Origin: Colivivens sp964537205
Lineage (GTDB): Bacteria > Bacteroidota > Bacteroidia > Bacteroidales > Bacteroidaceae
DNA: 27,103 bases
NCBI GenBank assembly: GCA_964537205.1
Contig: CAZHZH010000033.1
Location: 1-27,103 of the forward strand
Direction: 5' to 3'
A program made the position numbers and the translations under genes. Shown here piece after piece: positions 8,833 through 15,476 of this stretch. The notes below the pieces were generated by a model, which saw only the letters and a list, made by a program, of their open reading frames with translations, did not search any database and had not been told where the DNA came from. Position 1 is the first letter of the stretch. Each line of letters starts with the position of its first letter.

Positions 8833-9288
8833 TTATTTTAGTAGTTTTACGTTTCCTAATTTCTGGGTTTTGTTGCAGTAGTGGCACTTGAGAAGTCCCT
8901 TCTCCTTGTCCACGTGAAAGAGAGTCTTCATAGGCTCGTTGTTGGTTATGCACACGGGGTTTGCGCACCTTATTATGTTTGTCAGCGTGTCCGGCAGTGT
9001 GATGTTGCGTTTCTCAACGACTTCATAATCGCGGATTACGGTCAGCCGCATATTGGGGCAGACGATGGCCAGGCGGCTGAGTTCCTCATCGCAAAAGAAC
9101 TTTCCCGACACCTTGATCAGTCCTTTCTTTCCCATCTTGTTGCTTTCGAGGTTGTTTCCGATTGTCACCGGTTCCACGCATTTGTCGAGTTCCAACAGTT
9201 TGGCTATGGTGAACAACTTGTCGGTCGGTATGTGGTCGATGACCGATCCGTTTTGTAGCGCCGCTACGAGTAAGTCTTTATTTTTCAT
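8833..9288 (-). CDS. pyrI: Aspartate carbamoyltransferase regulatory subunit
   Basis: PyrI is the nucleotide-binding regulatory chain of ATCase; it makes the catalytic trimers sensitive to CTP and ATP. The 151-residue product has the N-terminal allosteric domain (IDHIPTDKLFTIAKLL near 17-32). Its C-terminal zinc domain carries all four expected cysteines: Cys108 and Cys113 (RCANPVC) and Cys135 and Cys138 (KCHYC). The gene overlaps the 3' end of pyrB by 11 bp, so the two subunits are co-expressed. ileS begins 3 bp after the stop. Confidence 0.97.
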   Translation of the reverse strand: MKNKDLLVAALQNGSVIDHIPTDKLFTIAKLLELDKCVEPVTIGNNLESNKMGKKGLIKVSGKFFCDEELSRLAIVCPNMRLTVIRDYEVVEKRNITLPDTLTNIIRCANPVCITNNEPMKTLFHVDKEKGLLKCHYCNKTQKLGNVKLLK

Positions 9289-10213
9289 TTCTAACTTGTT
9301 CTAAAGTGATACCTAACACATCGCAAATGAGGGCCTCACGGGCGTATAGTCCGTTTTGCGCCTGCTGGAAGTAGTATGCATGAGGCGAGTCGTCGACATC
9401 GTACTCTATTTCGTTGACACGTGGCAGCGGGTGCAGGATCTTCATGTTCTTGCGGCATTTGCCCAGCATGTCGGCCCTGAGGATGTACGCGTCTTTCACC
9501 CGTTCGTATTCCATCAAGTCCGTGAACCTTTCTTTTTGTACCCGCGTCATATAGAGGATGTCGGCGTCGGCTATCGTGTCTTCATTGAAATCCTTCTGCT
9601 CGATGTACTTGATGTTCTCCTGCTTGCAGTATTCCTTGTACTCGTCGGGCATTTCCAGTTCTTTTGGCGCGATGAAGTGGAAAGTAGGGTTGTAGCGCCG
9701 CATTGACATCAATAGCGAGTGTACAGTCCTGCCGTACTTCAAGTCGCCCACAAGATATATATTCAAGTTCTCCAATGTGCCTTGTGTCTTGTAGATGCTA
9801 TAGAGGTCGAGCATTGTCTGTGAAGGGTGGAGGTTGCTTCCGTCGCCCGCGTTGATGATAGGGACGTTTGTAACTTCACTTGCGTAGAGAGCCGCGCCCT
9901 CAAGCTTGTGCCGCATCACGATGACATCGGCGTAATTGCTTACCATCTTGATGGTGTCCTTCAAAGTCTCTCCTTTTGACGAGCTTGTGGCTTTCGGGTC
10001 GGTGAATCCAATAACCTTGGCTCCCAGCCTGTTGGCCGCTGTCTCGAACGAGAGGCGTGTACGGGTGGACGGCTCGAAGAACAAAGTTGCCACTATCTTG
10101 CCTTGGAGTAAAGTCCGGTTGGGCTGCTTTTCGAATTCCGCCGCCATGTCAAGAAGGTACTGTATCTTCTCCTTTGAGTAGTCTGCTATAGATACTATGC
10201 TTCTGTTTTCCAT
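9278..10213 (-). CDS. pyrB: Aspartate carbamoyltransferase catalytic subunit
   Basis: PyrB catalyses carbamoyl phosphate plus aspartate to carbamoyl-aspartate, the first committed step of pyrimidine synthesis. The 311-residue product has the carbamoyl-phosphate motif FFEPSTRTRLSFE (45-57), the SSSKGETL loop (77-84), HPSQT (129-133) and HPLPR (261-265). The ATG at 10213 is preferred over an in-frame codon further upstream, because the protein then begins MENRSIVSIADYS and a -7 promoter box lies only about 27 bp upstream of this ATG. It is the first gene of the six-gene minus-strand operon. Regulation by pyrimidine level is plausible, but no attenuator was seen in the short leader. Confidence 0.97.
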   Translation of the reverse strand: MENRSIVSIADYSKEKIQYLLDMAAEFEKQPNRTLLQGKIVATLFFEPSTRTRLSFETAANRLGAKVIGFTDPKATSSSKGETLKDTIKMVSNYADVIVMRHKLEGAALYASEVTNVPIINAGDGSNLHPSQTMLDLYSIYKTQGTLENLNIYLVGDLKYGRTVHSLLMSMRRYNPTFHFIAPKELEMPDEYKEYCKQENIKYIEQKDFNEDTIADADILYMTRVQKERFTDLMEYERVKDAYILRADMLGKCRKNMKILHPLPRVNEIEYDVDDSPHAYYFQQAQNGLYAREALICDVLGITLEQVRNEK

Positions 10214-10239
10214 TTTGTTTTGCGCTGTTAAAAACCTTG

Positions 10240-10247
10240 CAAAGATA
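10240..10247 (-). promoter_or_regulatory. -7 box for the pyrB operon
   Basis: Read on the minus strand, TATCTTTG fits TAnnTTTG and lies about 27 bp before the pyrB start. No clear -33 element is visible at the usual spacing. The leader would be only about 20 nt, too short for an attenuator. Confidence 0.5.
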
Positions 10248-10374
10248 GACAAAATTTATGAGTTGGGCGTGTTGCGGGCTTGATTAATTTAGGAAACCAT
10301 CCTATTTTTAAAGATAAACGTCTTGTTTGCTCAGTGGCGGCATATTACTTAAATGACATCTGTGCAGTGCCGGC

Positions 10375-10410
10375 AACCTCATTAACTTCAGCGCATAACT
10401 TTATGAGGTT
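10375..10410. repeat. Inverted repeat AACCTCAT / ATGAGGTT
   Basis: Eight-base perfect arms at 10375-10382 and 10403-10410 enclose 20 bases. A related sequence, AACTTCATTAAGTT, follows at about 10419-10432. It lies in the divergent pyrB-pheT intergenic region, about 130 bp upstream of the pyrB promoter box. Function unknown; it could be an operator or the remnant of a structured element. Confidence 0.4.
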
Positions 10411-10470
10411 GTCGTGGTAACTTCATTAAGTTCAAGGCAAAATCAAGTCACCTTTCCAAGATTGTCACGT

Positions 10471-10520
10471 AAGCCTTTCGCGCTTATGCGGCATGGCCGG
10501 CGTTGCCCGCATGAAGGCTT
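10471..10520. repeat. Nested inverted repeat in the pyrB-pheT intergenic region
   Basis: The outer arms AAGCCTT (10471-10477) and AAGGCTT (10514-10520) and the inner arms ATGCGG (10486-10491) and CCGCAT (10507-10512) pair perfectly. They would form a two-part stem-loop with a GC-rich loop. There is no T-run on either side, so it does not look like an intrinsic terminator. It could be a palindromic intergenic element or part of an untranslated RNA. The rest of 10214-10723 holds the two promoters and the other repeats listed here; I see no credible gene in it. Confidence 0.5.
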
Positions 10521-10600
10521 GGGCATCGTCTCGGCATACGGCGAAAACGCGCCGTCACCATAAAATAGGGCGGGTCGAAGCCACTTTTGTCGTTTGTGAT

Positions 10601-10631
10601 TTTGCCAGTTCGCCAATTTGTTGTAATTTTG
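10601..10631 (+). promoter_or_regulatory. pheT promoter (-33 TTTG, -7 TAATTTTG)
   Basis: TTTG at 10601-10604 and TAATTTTG at 10624-10631 are separated by 19 bp, the canonical Bacteroidetes spacing. Transcription would start near 10635-10638, leaving a leader of almost 90 nt before the pheT ATG. Confidence 0.75.
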
Positions 10632-10637
10632 CAAGTT

Positions 10638-10694
10638 GGAACAAGAAAGGCATGTGACACCATTGCCGCACATCGGCATGCGGACTCTTGTTCC
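10638..10694 (+). promoter_or_regulatory. Hairpin in the pheT 5' leader
   Basis: The perfect 9-bp stem GGAACAAGA (10638-10646) / TCTTGTTCC (10686-10694) closes an inner 5-bp stem GCATG (10650-10654) / CATGC (10677-10681). It begins almost exactly at the predicted mRNA 5' end. No U-run follows the distal arm, so it is not a simple terminator. It may stabilise the mRNA or act as a control element for pheT. Confidence 0.5.
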
Positions 10695-10723
10695 TTAACC
10701 ATTGAAAGTAAAAACAGAGATAT

Positions 10724-13228
10724 ATGAACATCAGTTACAAGTGGCTTAAAGAATATGTCGATTTCGACATGTCTCCCAATGAATTGTCAGACGCGCTCAC
10801 AAGTGTGGGTTTGGAGGTGGAAAGTCTTGAGGAAGTTCAATCAATCAAAGGCGGTCTTGCCGGGCTTGTCGTCGCACAAGTTCTTACGTGCGAACCTCAT
10901 CCGAACAGCGACCACATGCATGTGTGCACCGTAGACCTGGGCGGAGGCAAGGTGGAGCAGATAGTTTGCGGAGCGGCCAACTGCCGCCAAGGCTTGAAAA
11001 CCATTGCCGCCACGCTGGGTACGAAGTTGTATGACGGTGACAAGGAAGTCACCATAAAGAAGTCGAAACTCCGTGGAATCGAATCCAACGGCATGCTTTG
11101 CGCCGAGGACGAAATAGGCATAGGGACGAGTCACGCTGGAATAATAGAACTGCCCGACGACGCCGTTGTCGGCACTCTGGCGGCACAATATTACGGACTT
11201 GAAAGCGATTACGTGATAGGTATAGGCATAACCCCGAATCATTCCGATGCGTGCAGCCATTGGGGAGTGGCCCGCGACCTTTACGCTTATCTGCGCCAGC
11301 ATGGCCATGCCACTGCATTGCACCGTCCAAGCGTCGATGGTTTCAAAGTGGACTCACACGACCTGCCAATAACGGTGGAAGTTGATCAGACTGAGGCATG
11401 TCCGCGCTATGTGGCAGTATCGGTGAAGGGGTGCGACGTGAAAGAATCGCCGAAGTGGCTCAAGGAAAAGCTGACGGTGGTTGGGCTGCGGCCAATCAAC
11501 AACATAGTTGATATAACAAACTACATAATGATGGCGTTCGGGCAACCGTTGCACTGTTTCGACGCCGACATGATAAAAGGCGGAAAGGTGATAGTCAAGA
11601 CCATGCCTGAAGGCACGCCGTTTGTCACGCTCGACGGAGTTGAGCACAAACTATCCGACCATGACCTCGCAATATGTAATGAGGAAGAACCGATGTGTAT
11701 TGCCGGAGTGTTCGGAGGAAAGGGCAGCGGAACGTATGAGACTACAAAGGACGTGCTTTTTGAGTCGGCTTATTTCCATCCGACATGGATACGCAAGAGC
11801 GCGCGCCGTCATGGCTTGCAGACTGACGCAAGCTACCGCTTTGAGCGCGGCATTGATCCCGACGGGCAAATCTATGCAGCCAAAATGGCCGCCATGATGG
11901 CCAAGGAGCTTGCCGGAGCCGAGATAGCGATGGACATCGTGGACGTGAAGAATGACAACCTGCCGAAGGACGCGATTGTGGAACTGGAATACAAATATCT
12001 TTGGGATTTGACAGGGAAGGTAATCCCTCAGGAGACTGTCAAGTCGATCTGCGTGGATTTGGGCATGAAGATCCTCGACGAAACGGCTGAGACCGTGAAA
12101 CTCCAGGTGCCAGCCTACAGGGTGGATGTGACCCGTCCTTGTGACATAGTCGAGGAAGTGCTGCGTATATACGGATATAATAATGTGGAGATACCTTCAC
12201 AACTCAAATCGTCGCTTACGATAAAAGGAGAACTCGACAAGTCGCACAAGTTGCAAAACCTCGTCGGGGAACAGCTCGTCGGTTGTGGATTCAACGAGAT
12301 CCTGAACAACTCACTGACGAAGACGTCATACTACGATGATATGGAGACGTACAAGGCGGAAAACCTCGTGAAGCTCATGAATCCGTTAAGCGCCGATCTT
12401 GGAGTGTTGCGCCAGACATTGCTTTTCGGAGGCCTTGAGTGCGTCAGCCATAATACGAACCGTAAAATGCCGGACTTGAAATTCTTTGAATTCGGCAACT
12501 GCTATTATTATGAGGCCTCGAAGAAAAGTAAGGAAAGGGTGACGGTAAGCAACGCCCAAACATCTAAGACCGTGCTTTCCGGCTATTCTGAGGATTACCA
12601 CCTCGGACTATGGGTCACAGGCAAGCGGGTGAGAGGAAGTTGGGCGCATCCAGATGAGGACTCAAGTGTATACGAGCTGAAGGCATACGTGATGAATATA
12701 TTGAGGAGGGTAGGCGTTCCGTTTGGAGGAATCACGTTCACTGAAAAGGCGGACGACGTGTGGTCGGCATCGACACTCGTGGCTACACGTGACGGGAAAA
12801 TGATAGTCAGATACGGCATAGTGAACAAGAGGCAGTCAAAGAAGGCCGGCGTAGAGGCTCCCGTCTATTTTGCCGATTTCAATTGGAACAACCTAATGCT
12901 GTTGATAAAGGGAAAGAATGTCACCTTCCGCGAAATACCTAAGTTCCCTGCCGTCAGCCGTGACCTTGCCTTGCTGGTTGACAAAAACGTTGAGTTCGCA
13001 CAAATTGAGGCCGCCGCTTACGGGGCGGAGAGGAAGCTCCTGCGCGAAGTCCGGTTGTTCGATGTGTACGAAGGCAAGAACCTTGAACAGGGAAAGAAAT
13101 CATACGCGGTCAACTTTACGTTGCAGAGCGATGAGAAAACACTCAACGACAAGGCAATAGAAGCCGTTATGGCGAAGATAGAGCAGGCGATAGTAAAGGC
13201 CACTGGCGCGATAGTACGCGGGAAATAA
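10724..13228 (+). CDS. pheT: Phenylalanyl-tRNA synthetase beta subunit
   Basis: PheT forms the alpha2-beta2 PheRS with PheS. The beta chain binds tRNA and edits tyrosine. The 834-residue product has the full domain order: N-terminal helix MNISYKWLKEYVDF, an EMAP-like tRNA-binding OB domain (about 40-155, with PHPNSDHMHVC), the B3/B4 editing domain (about 210-390, with LRPINNIVDITNYI and ATG-independent GGKGSGT loop), B5 (about 415-485, ending RPCDIVEEVLRIYGY), the synthetase-like core, and a C-terminal FDX-ACB anticodon-binding domain (about 735-834, starting FREIPKFPAVSRDLAL). pheS is not adjacent and must lie elsewhere. Its own promoter and a structured leader precede it. yebC follows after 59 bp, a pairing I recall from related genomes. 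Confidence 0.97.
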   Translation: MNISYKWLKEYVDFDMSPNELSDALTSVGLEVESLEEVQSIKGGLAGLVVAQVLTCEPHPNSDHMHVCTVDLGGGKVEQIVCGAANCRQGLKTIAATLGTKLYDGDKEVTIKKSKLRGIESNGMLCAEDEIGIGTSHAGIIELPDDAVVGTLAAQYYGLESDYVIGIGITPNHSDACSHWGVARDLYAYLRQHGHATALHRPSVDGFKVDSHDLPITVEVDQTEACPRYVAVSVKGCDVKESPKWLKEKLTVVGLRPINNIVDITNYIMMAFGQPLHCFDADMIKGGKVIVKTMPEGTPFVTLDGVEHKLSDHDLAICNEEEPMCIAGVFGGKGSGTYETTKDVLFESAYFHPTWIRKSARRHGLQTDASYRFERGIDPDGQIYAAKMAAMMAKELAGAEIAMDIVDVKNDNLPKDAIVELEYKYLWDLTGKVIPQETVKSICVDLGMKILDETAETVKLQVPAYRVDVTRPCDIVEEVLRIYGYNNVEIPSQLKSSLTIKGELDKSHKLQNLVGEQLVGCGFNEILNNSLTKTSYYDDMETYKAENLVKLMNPLSADLGVLRQTLLFGGLECVSHNTNRKMPDLKFFEFGNCYYYEASKKSKERVTVSNAQTSKTVLSGYSEDYHLGLWVTGKRVRGSWAHPDEDSSVYELKAYVMNILRRVGVPFGGITFTEKADDVWSASTLVATRDGKMIVRYGIVNKRQSKKAGVEAPVYFADFNWNNLMLLIKGKNVTFREIPKFPAVSRDLALLVDKNVEFAQIEAAAYGAERKLLREVRLFDVYEGKNLEQGKKSYAVNFTLQSDEKTLNDKAIEAVMAKIEQAIVKATGAIVRGK

Positions 13229-13287
13229 CCCCCACCAGACAGAATCACCACATTGATTAAAAACAGAACATATAACAATAACACATA

Positions 13288-14019
13288 ATGGGAAGAGCGT
13301 TTGAATTTAGAAAAGCCCGCAAATTGAAAAGATGGGGCAACATGGCCAAGACATTCACACGTCTTGGCAAACAAATAGCCATAGCAGTAGCGGAAGGCGG
13401 ACCTGAGCCTGACAACAATGCGCACTTGCGCGCGGTGATCGCTACTTGCCGACATGAAAACATGCCAAAAGAGAACATCGACCGTGCGATAAAGAATGCG
13501 ATAGGCAAGGACAAATCGGCATGGAAGACCATGACTTATGAGGGATACGGACCGCATGGAGTGGCAGTGTTCGTTGACACACTGACAGACAACCCTACAC
13601 GCACCGTGGCAGATGTTCGCAGTATATTCAACAAGTTCAATGGGACACTCGGCACGATGGGTTCACTCGCATACCTGTTCGACCACTATTCCACTTTCTC
13701 GTTCAAGAAACCAGAAGGCGTGGATATGGACGAGATGATCCTCGACTTGATTGACTACGGCGTGAATGACGAATATGACGAAGAGACCGACGAGGACAAG
13801 GAGGAGACGATCATCACTATCTATGGCGATCCAAAGAGTTTTGCGCAGATACAAAAATATCTTGAGGATCACAAGTATGAAATCACGTCCGCTGAGTTCA
13901 CTTATGTCCCTAACGACTTGAAGGAGGTCACCGACGAGCAGCGTGAGACCATAGACAAGATGGTGGAGCGTCTCGAGGAGTTCGACGACGTCCAGAATGT
14001 CTATACCAACATGAAATGA
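13288..14019 (+). CDS. YebC/PmpR (TACO1) family protein
   Basis: The 243-residue product matches the YebC/PmpR/TACO1 family from end to end. Family motifs are MGRAFEFRKARKLKRW, RLGKQIAIAVAEGGPEPDNN and NMPKENIDRAIKNA in the N-terminal helical domain. YEGYGPHGVAVFVD, TDNPTRTVADVR and FNGTLGTMGSLAYLF follow in the central domain. Family members have been described as transcriptional regulators and, more recently, as ribosome-associated factors that help translate proline-rich stretches; the sequence cannot decide between these. An acidic insert (EYDEETDEDKEE) lies around residues 170-181. It is probably co-transcribed with pheT. Confidence 0.93.
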   Translation: MGRAFEFRKARKLKRWGNMAKTFTRLGKQIAIAVAEGGPEPDNNAHLRAVIATCRHENMPKENIDRAIKNAIGKDKSAWKTMTYEGYGPHGVAVFVDTLTDNPTRTVADVRSIFNKFNGTLGTMGSLAYLFDHYSTFSFKKPEGVDMDEMILDLIDYGVNDEYDEETDEDKEETIITIYGDPKSFAQIQKYLEDHKYEITSAEFTYVPNDLKEVTDEQRETIDKMVERLEEFDDVQNVYTNMK

Positions 14020-14025
14020 CAGACG

Positions 14026-14043
14026 TACAGGCTCCGGCCTGTA
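14026..14043 (+). terminator. Short hairpin after the yebC-family gene
   Basis: A 7-bp stem TACAGGC / GCCTGTA with a 4-base TCCG loop starts 6 bp after the stop codon. The position suits transcription termination or 3'-end protection. No T-run follows, so intrinsic termination is uncertain. Confidence 0.4.
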
Positions 14044-14063
14044 TGGAATGGCAAAATAAGAGG

Positions 14064-14123
14064 GAAGTTAAGAGCCGGTTTACGTGGAATGCGAATAGTC
14101 CATGATATGCAGACCTTAACTTC
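14064..14123. repeat. Inverted repeat upstream of the TSCPD gene
   Basis: Nine-base perfect arms GAAGTTAAG (14064-14072) and CTTAACTTC (14115-14123) enclose 42 bases. Inside these, CGTGGA and TCCATG can form a further stem with one G-U pair. It lies between the YebC-family gene and the TSCPD gene, where I found no promoter box. It may be a structured leader or an intergenic palindrome. Confidence 0.4.
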
Positions 14124-14165
14124 TTGGTGTTTCAAAGTAATAAATAGCGCATATAATATAATAAG

Positions 14166-14438
14166 GTGAAAGCAATATACAAGACACACGGCACATGTTC
14201 GAGCGAAATAGAAGTGGATATCGACGATAACCATGTCGTACAGGACGTGCAGTTCGTCGGCGGATGCCCTGGCAATACGCTGGGAATATCCACTTTGGTC
14301 CGGGGCATGAAAGCGGAAGATGTAATCGACCGCCTTCAAGGACTGCGTTGTGGATACAAGCGGACCTCTTGTCCCGACCAACTTTCAAACGCACTGTCCG
14401 AAGCCATAAGGCAGATGGACGCTGACCGGAACGAATAA
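14166..14438 (+). CDS. TSCPD domain-containing protein
   Basis: This is a 90-residue protein of the TSCPD family (the TIGR03905 type as I recall it), related to the C-terminal extension of B12-dependent ribonucleotide reductases. It carries the name-giving T67-S68-C69-P70-D71. Cysteines at 11, 34 (GGCPGN) and 62 complete a four-Cys set that could bind a metal. The start is a GTG; no ATG is in frame. The next gene begins close behind the stop. Free-standing TSCPD proteins have no settled function, and a redox or metal-binding role is inference only. Confidence 0.85.
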   Translation: MKAIYKTHGTCSSEIEVDIDDNHVVQDVQFVGGCPGNTLGISTLVRGMKAEDVIDRLQGLRCGYKRTSCPDQLSNALSEAIRQMDADRNE

Positions 14439-14491
14439 ATATGCGCTGTATGACATGTATGAACCAATTGAAGCAGACAATTACAACAACC

Positions 14492-14902
14492 ATGACGAAG
14501 TATGGCATCATGACAATTCTTGCATTGGCGGCAGTGGCCGCCATGAGTTCGTGCCAGGAATCAAAAAGAGAACGGCTTGAGCGTGAGGCGATAGAATACA
14601 CAGAGAAGAACTGCCCGAATATGATAGTCAAAGACCTCATTTATCTCGACAGCCTTGTCTGTCGCAATGACGGGAAAAATAATTATGTGTATTATTACTC
14701 AGTAAAGGGAGACTCGGCGATGTATGCAGAGATGAACAGCAAATACAATGATGCGAGGGAGATGTTGCTTAAATCGTTGCGCAACTCGGTGGACCTCCGG
14801 TTTGTCAAGGCGGAAGGCTTGAACATCATATATGCATATTATGATGCGACCACGCATCGCAAGATACAAGAATACGTGTTCACACCCGAAGATTACAATT
14901 AA
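14492..14902 (+). CDS. Small putative lipoprotein of unknown function
   Basis: From the ATG at 14492 the product has 136 residues. It has a short signal (MTKYGIMTILALAAVAAMSSC) whose lipobox ends at Cys21, followed by a charged soluble domain with no membrane segments. An in-frame ATG at 14441, 2 bp after the TSCPD stop, would add 17 residues and give an unusually long n-region, so the internal start is preferred but not certain. I do not recognise the mature domain. It contains DSLVCRND and a YYYSVKGDSAMYAEMN segment. Probably co-transcribed with the TSCPD gene. Confidence 0.75.
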   Translation: MTKYGIMTILALAAVAAMSSCQESKRERLEREAIEYTEKNCPNMIVKDLIYLDSLVCRNDGKNNYVYYYSVKGDSAMYAEMNSKYNDAREMLLKSLRNSVDLRFVKAEGLNIIYAYYDATTHRKIQEYVFTPEDYN

Positions 14903-14944
14903 GGTATTTTATAGCCCGAGTTGCTCAATATAGATTGCAAATTG

Positions 14945-14960
14945 TTGTGTGCGCACACAA
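14945..14960. promoter_or_regulatory. 16-bp perfect palindrome, possible operator
   Basis: TTGTGTGCGCACACAA is a perfect 16-base palindrome. It lies about 37 bp upstream of the -33 element of the DUF2582 promoter and has no T-run beside it. The position fits a regulator-binding site; a weak terminator for the upstream lipoprotein gene is the alternative. Confidence 0.45.
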
Positions 14961-14996
14961 TAAAACGATTTTCTGTATTGTTTTTTCAAAAAAAAC

Positions 14997-15027
14997 ATTG
15001 TGAAATAAGGAAATAGTCTTAACTTTG
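14997..15027 (+). promoter_or_regulatory. Promoter of the DUF2582 gene
   Basis: ATTG at 14997-15000 and TAACTTTG at 15020-15027 are 19 bp apart, matching the Bacteroidetes -33/-7 pattern. The leader would be about 55 nt and starts with a small hairpin, GTGAA (15032-15036) / TTCAC (15041-15045). Confidence 0.75.
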
Positions 15028-15087
15028 CAGCGTGAAATGATTCACATAGGTTTTAGTGTATTAATTTTAGGTTAAAGTAAAAAGATT

Positions 15088-15297
15088 ATGTTACAGGAAA
15101 AGGCAGGAAACATTGCAGGTCTTATTTGGCATGCACTGTCTGAGAACAACGGTCAGACTTACAAGCAAATCAAGAAGACAACAAAGTTGGCAGAAAAAGA
15201 TTTCAACCTTGGATTGGGTTGGTTGCTTCGTGAGGACAAACTTGCTGTTTCAGAATCAGGTGACGAGAAGGACCCATACATTTACTCATTGAAGTAA
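15088..15297 (+). CDS. Winged helix-turn-helix protein (DUF2582)
   Basis: This 69-residue protein is typical in length and sequence of the DUF2582 winged-helix family common in Bacteroidetes. A first helix (EKAGNIAGLIWHALSENN) is followed by the helix-turn-helix (TYKQIKKTTKLAEKDFNLGLGWLLRE) and a short wing (KLAVSESGDEKDPYIYSL). Such proteins probably bind nucleic acid, but a target is not known. The gene stands alone between its own consensus promoter and an intrinsic terminator, so it is a single-gene transcript. Confidence 0.88.
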   Translation: MLQEKAGNIAGLIWHALSENNGQTYKQIKKTTKLAEKDFNLGLGWLLREDKLAVSESGDEKDPYIYSLK

Positions 15298-15333
15298 GAA
15301 CGGGTTCTTGAGGAGAGTTTATATTACAATTAT

Positions 15334-15386
15334 AAGAGGGAGATGTGTCAGCAGATAAGTGGCGCATCTTCTTCTTTTTGCTTTTT
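15334..15386 (+). terminator. Intrinsic terminator after the DUF2582 gene
   Basis: A 14-base stem AAGAGGGAGATGTG (15334-15347) pairs with CGCATCTTCTTCTT (15363-15376), using several G-U pairs. It runs into T-tracts at 15375-15379 and 15382-15386. This is the expected shape for Rho-independent termination. Confidence 0.75.
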
Positions 15387-15443
15387 ACCGACCGCCTGCA
15401 GCTTTTTTACAGCATGTTTACCCGTTAATCACAAATTTATTAC

Positions 15444-15451
15444 TATCTTTG
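15444..15451 (+). promoter_or_regulatory. -7 box for lepA
   Basis: TATCTTTG fits TAnnTTTG, 25 bp before the lepA ATG. The only -33 candidate is a weak TTTA at 15417-15420, 23 bp upstream. Confidence 0.55.
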
Positions 15452-15476
15452 TATCAATTTCGAATAGTATGCTTGA

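Noticed and set aside
10290..10309. TAGGA-AACCA-TCCTATTTTT as a + strand terminator
   Set aside because: The stem is only 5 bp and there is no + strand gene upstream within the gap to terminate.
10443..10679. Minus-strand frame of 78 codons in the pyrB-pheT gap
   Set aside because: It contains the nested inverted repeat and part of the pheT promoter region. The composition is unusual and no domain is recognisable, so it is more likely a structured intergenic element than a gene.
13018..13557. Minus-strand frame of 179 codons spanning the pheT end and the YebC-family start
   Set aside because: It runs antisense across two solid genes and has no promoter or recognisable domain.
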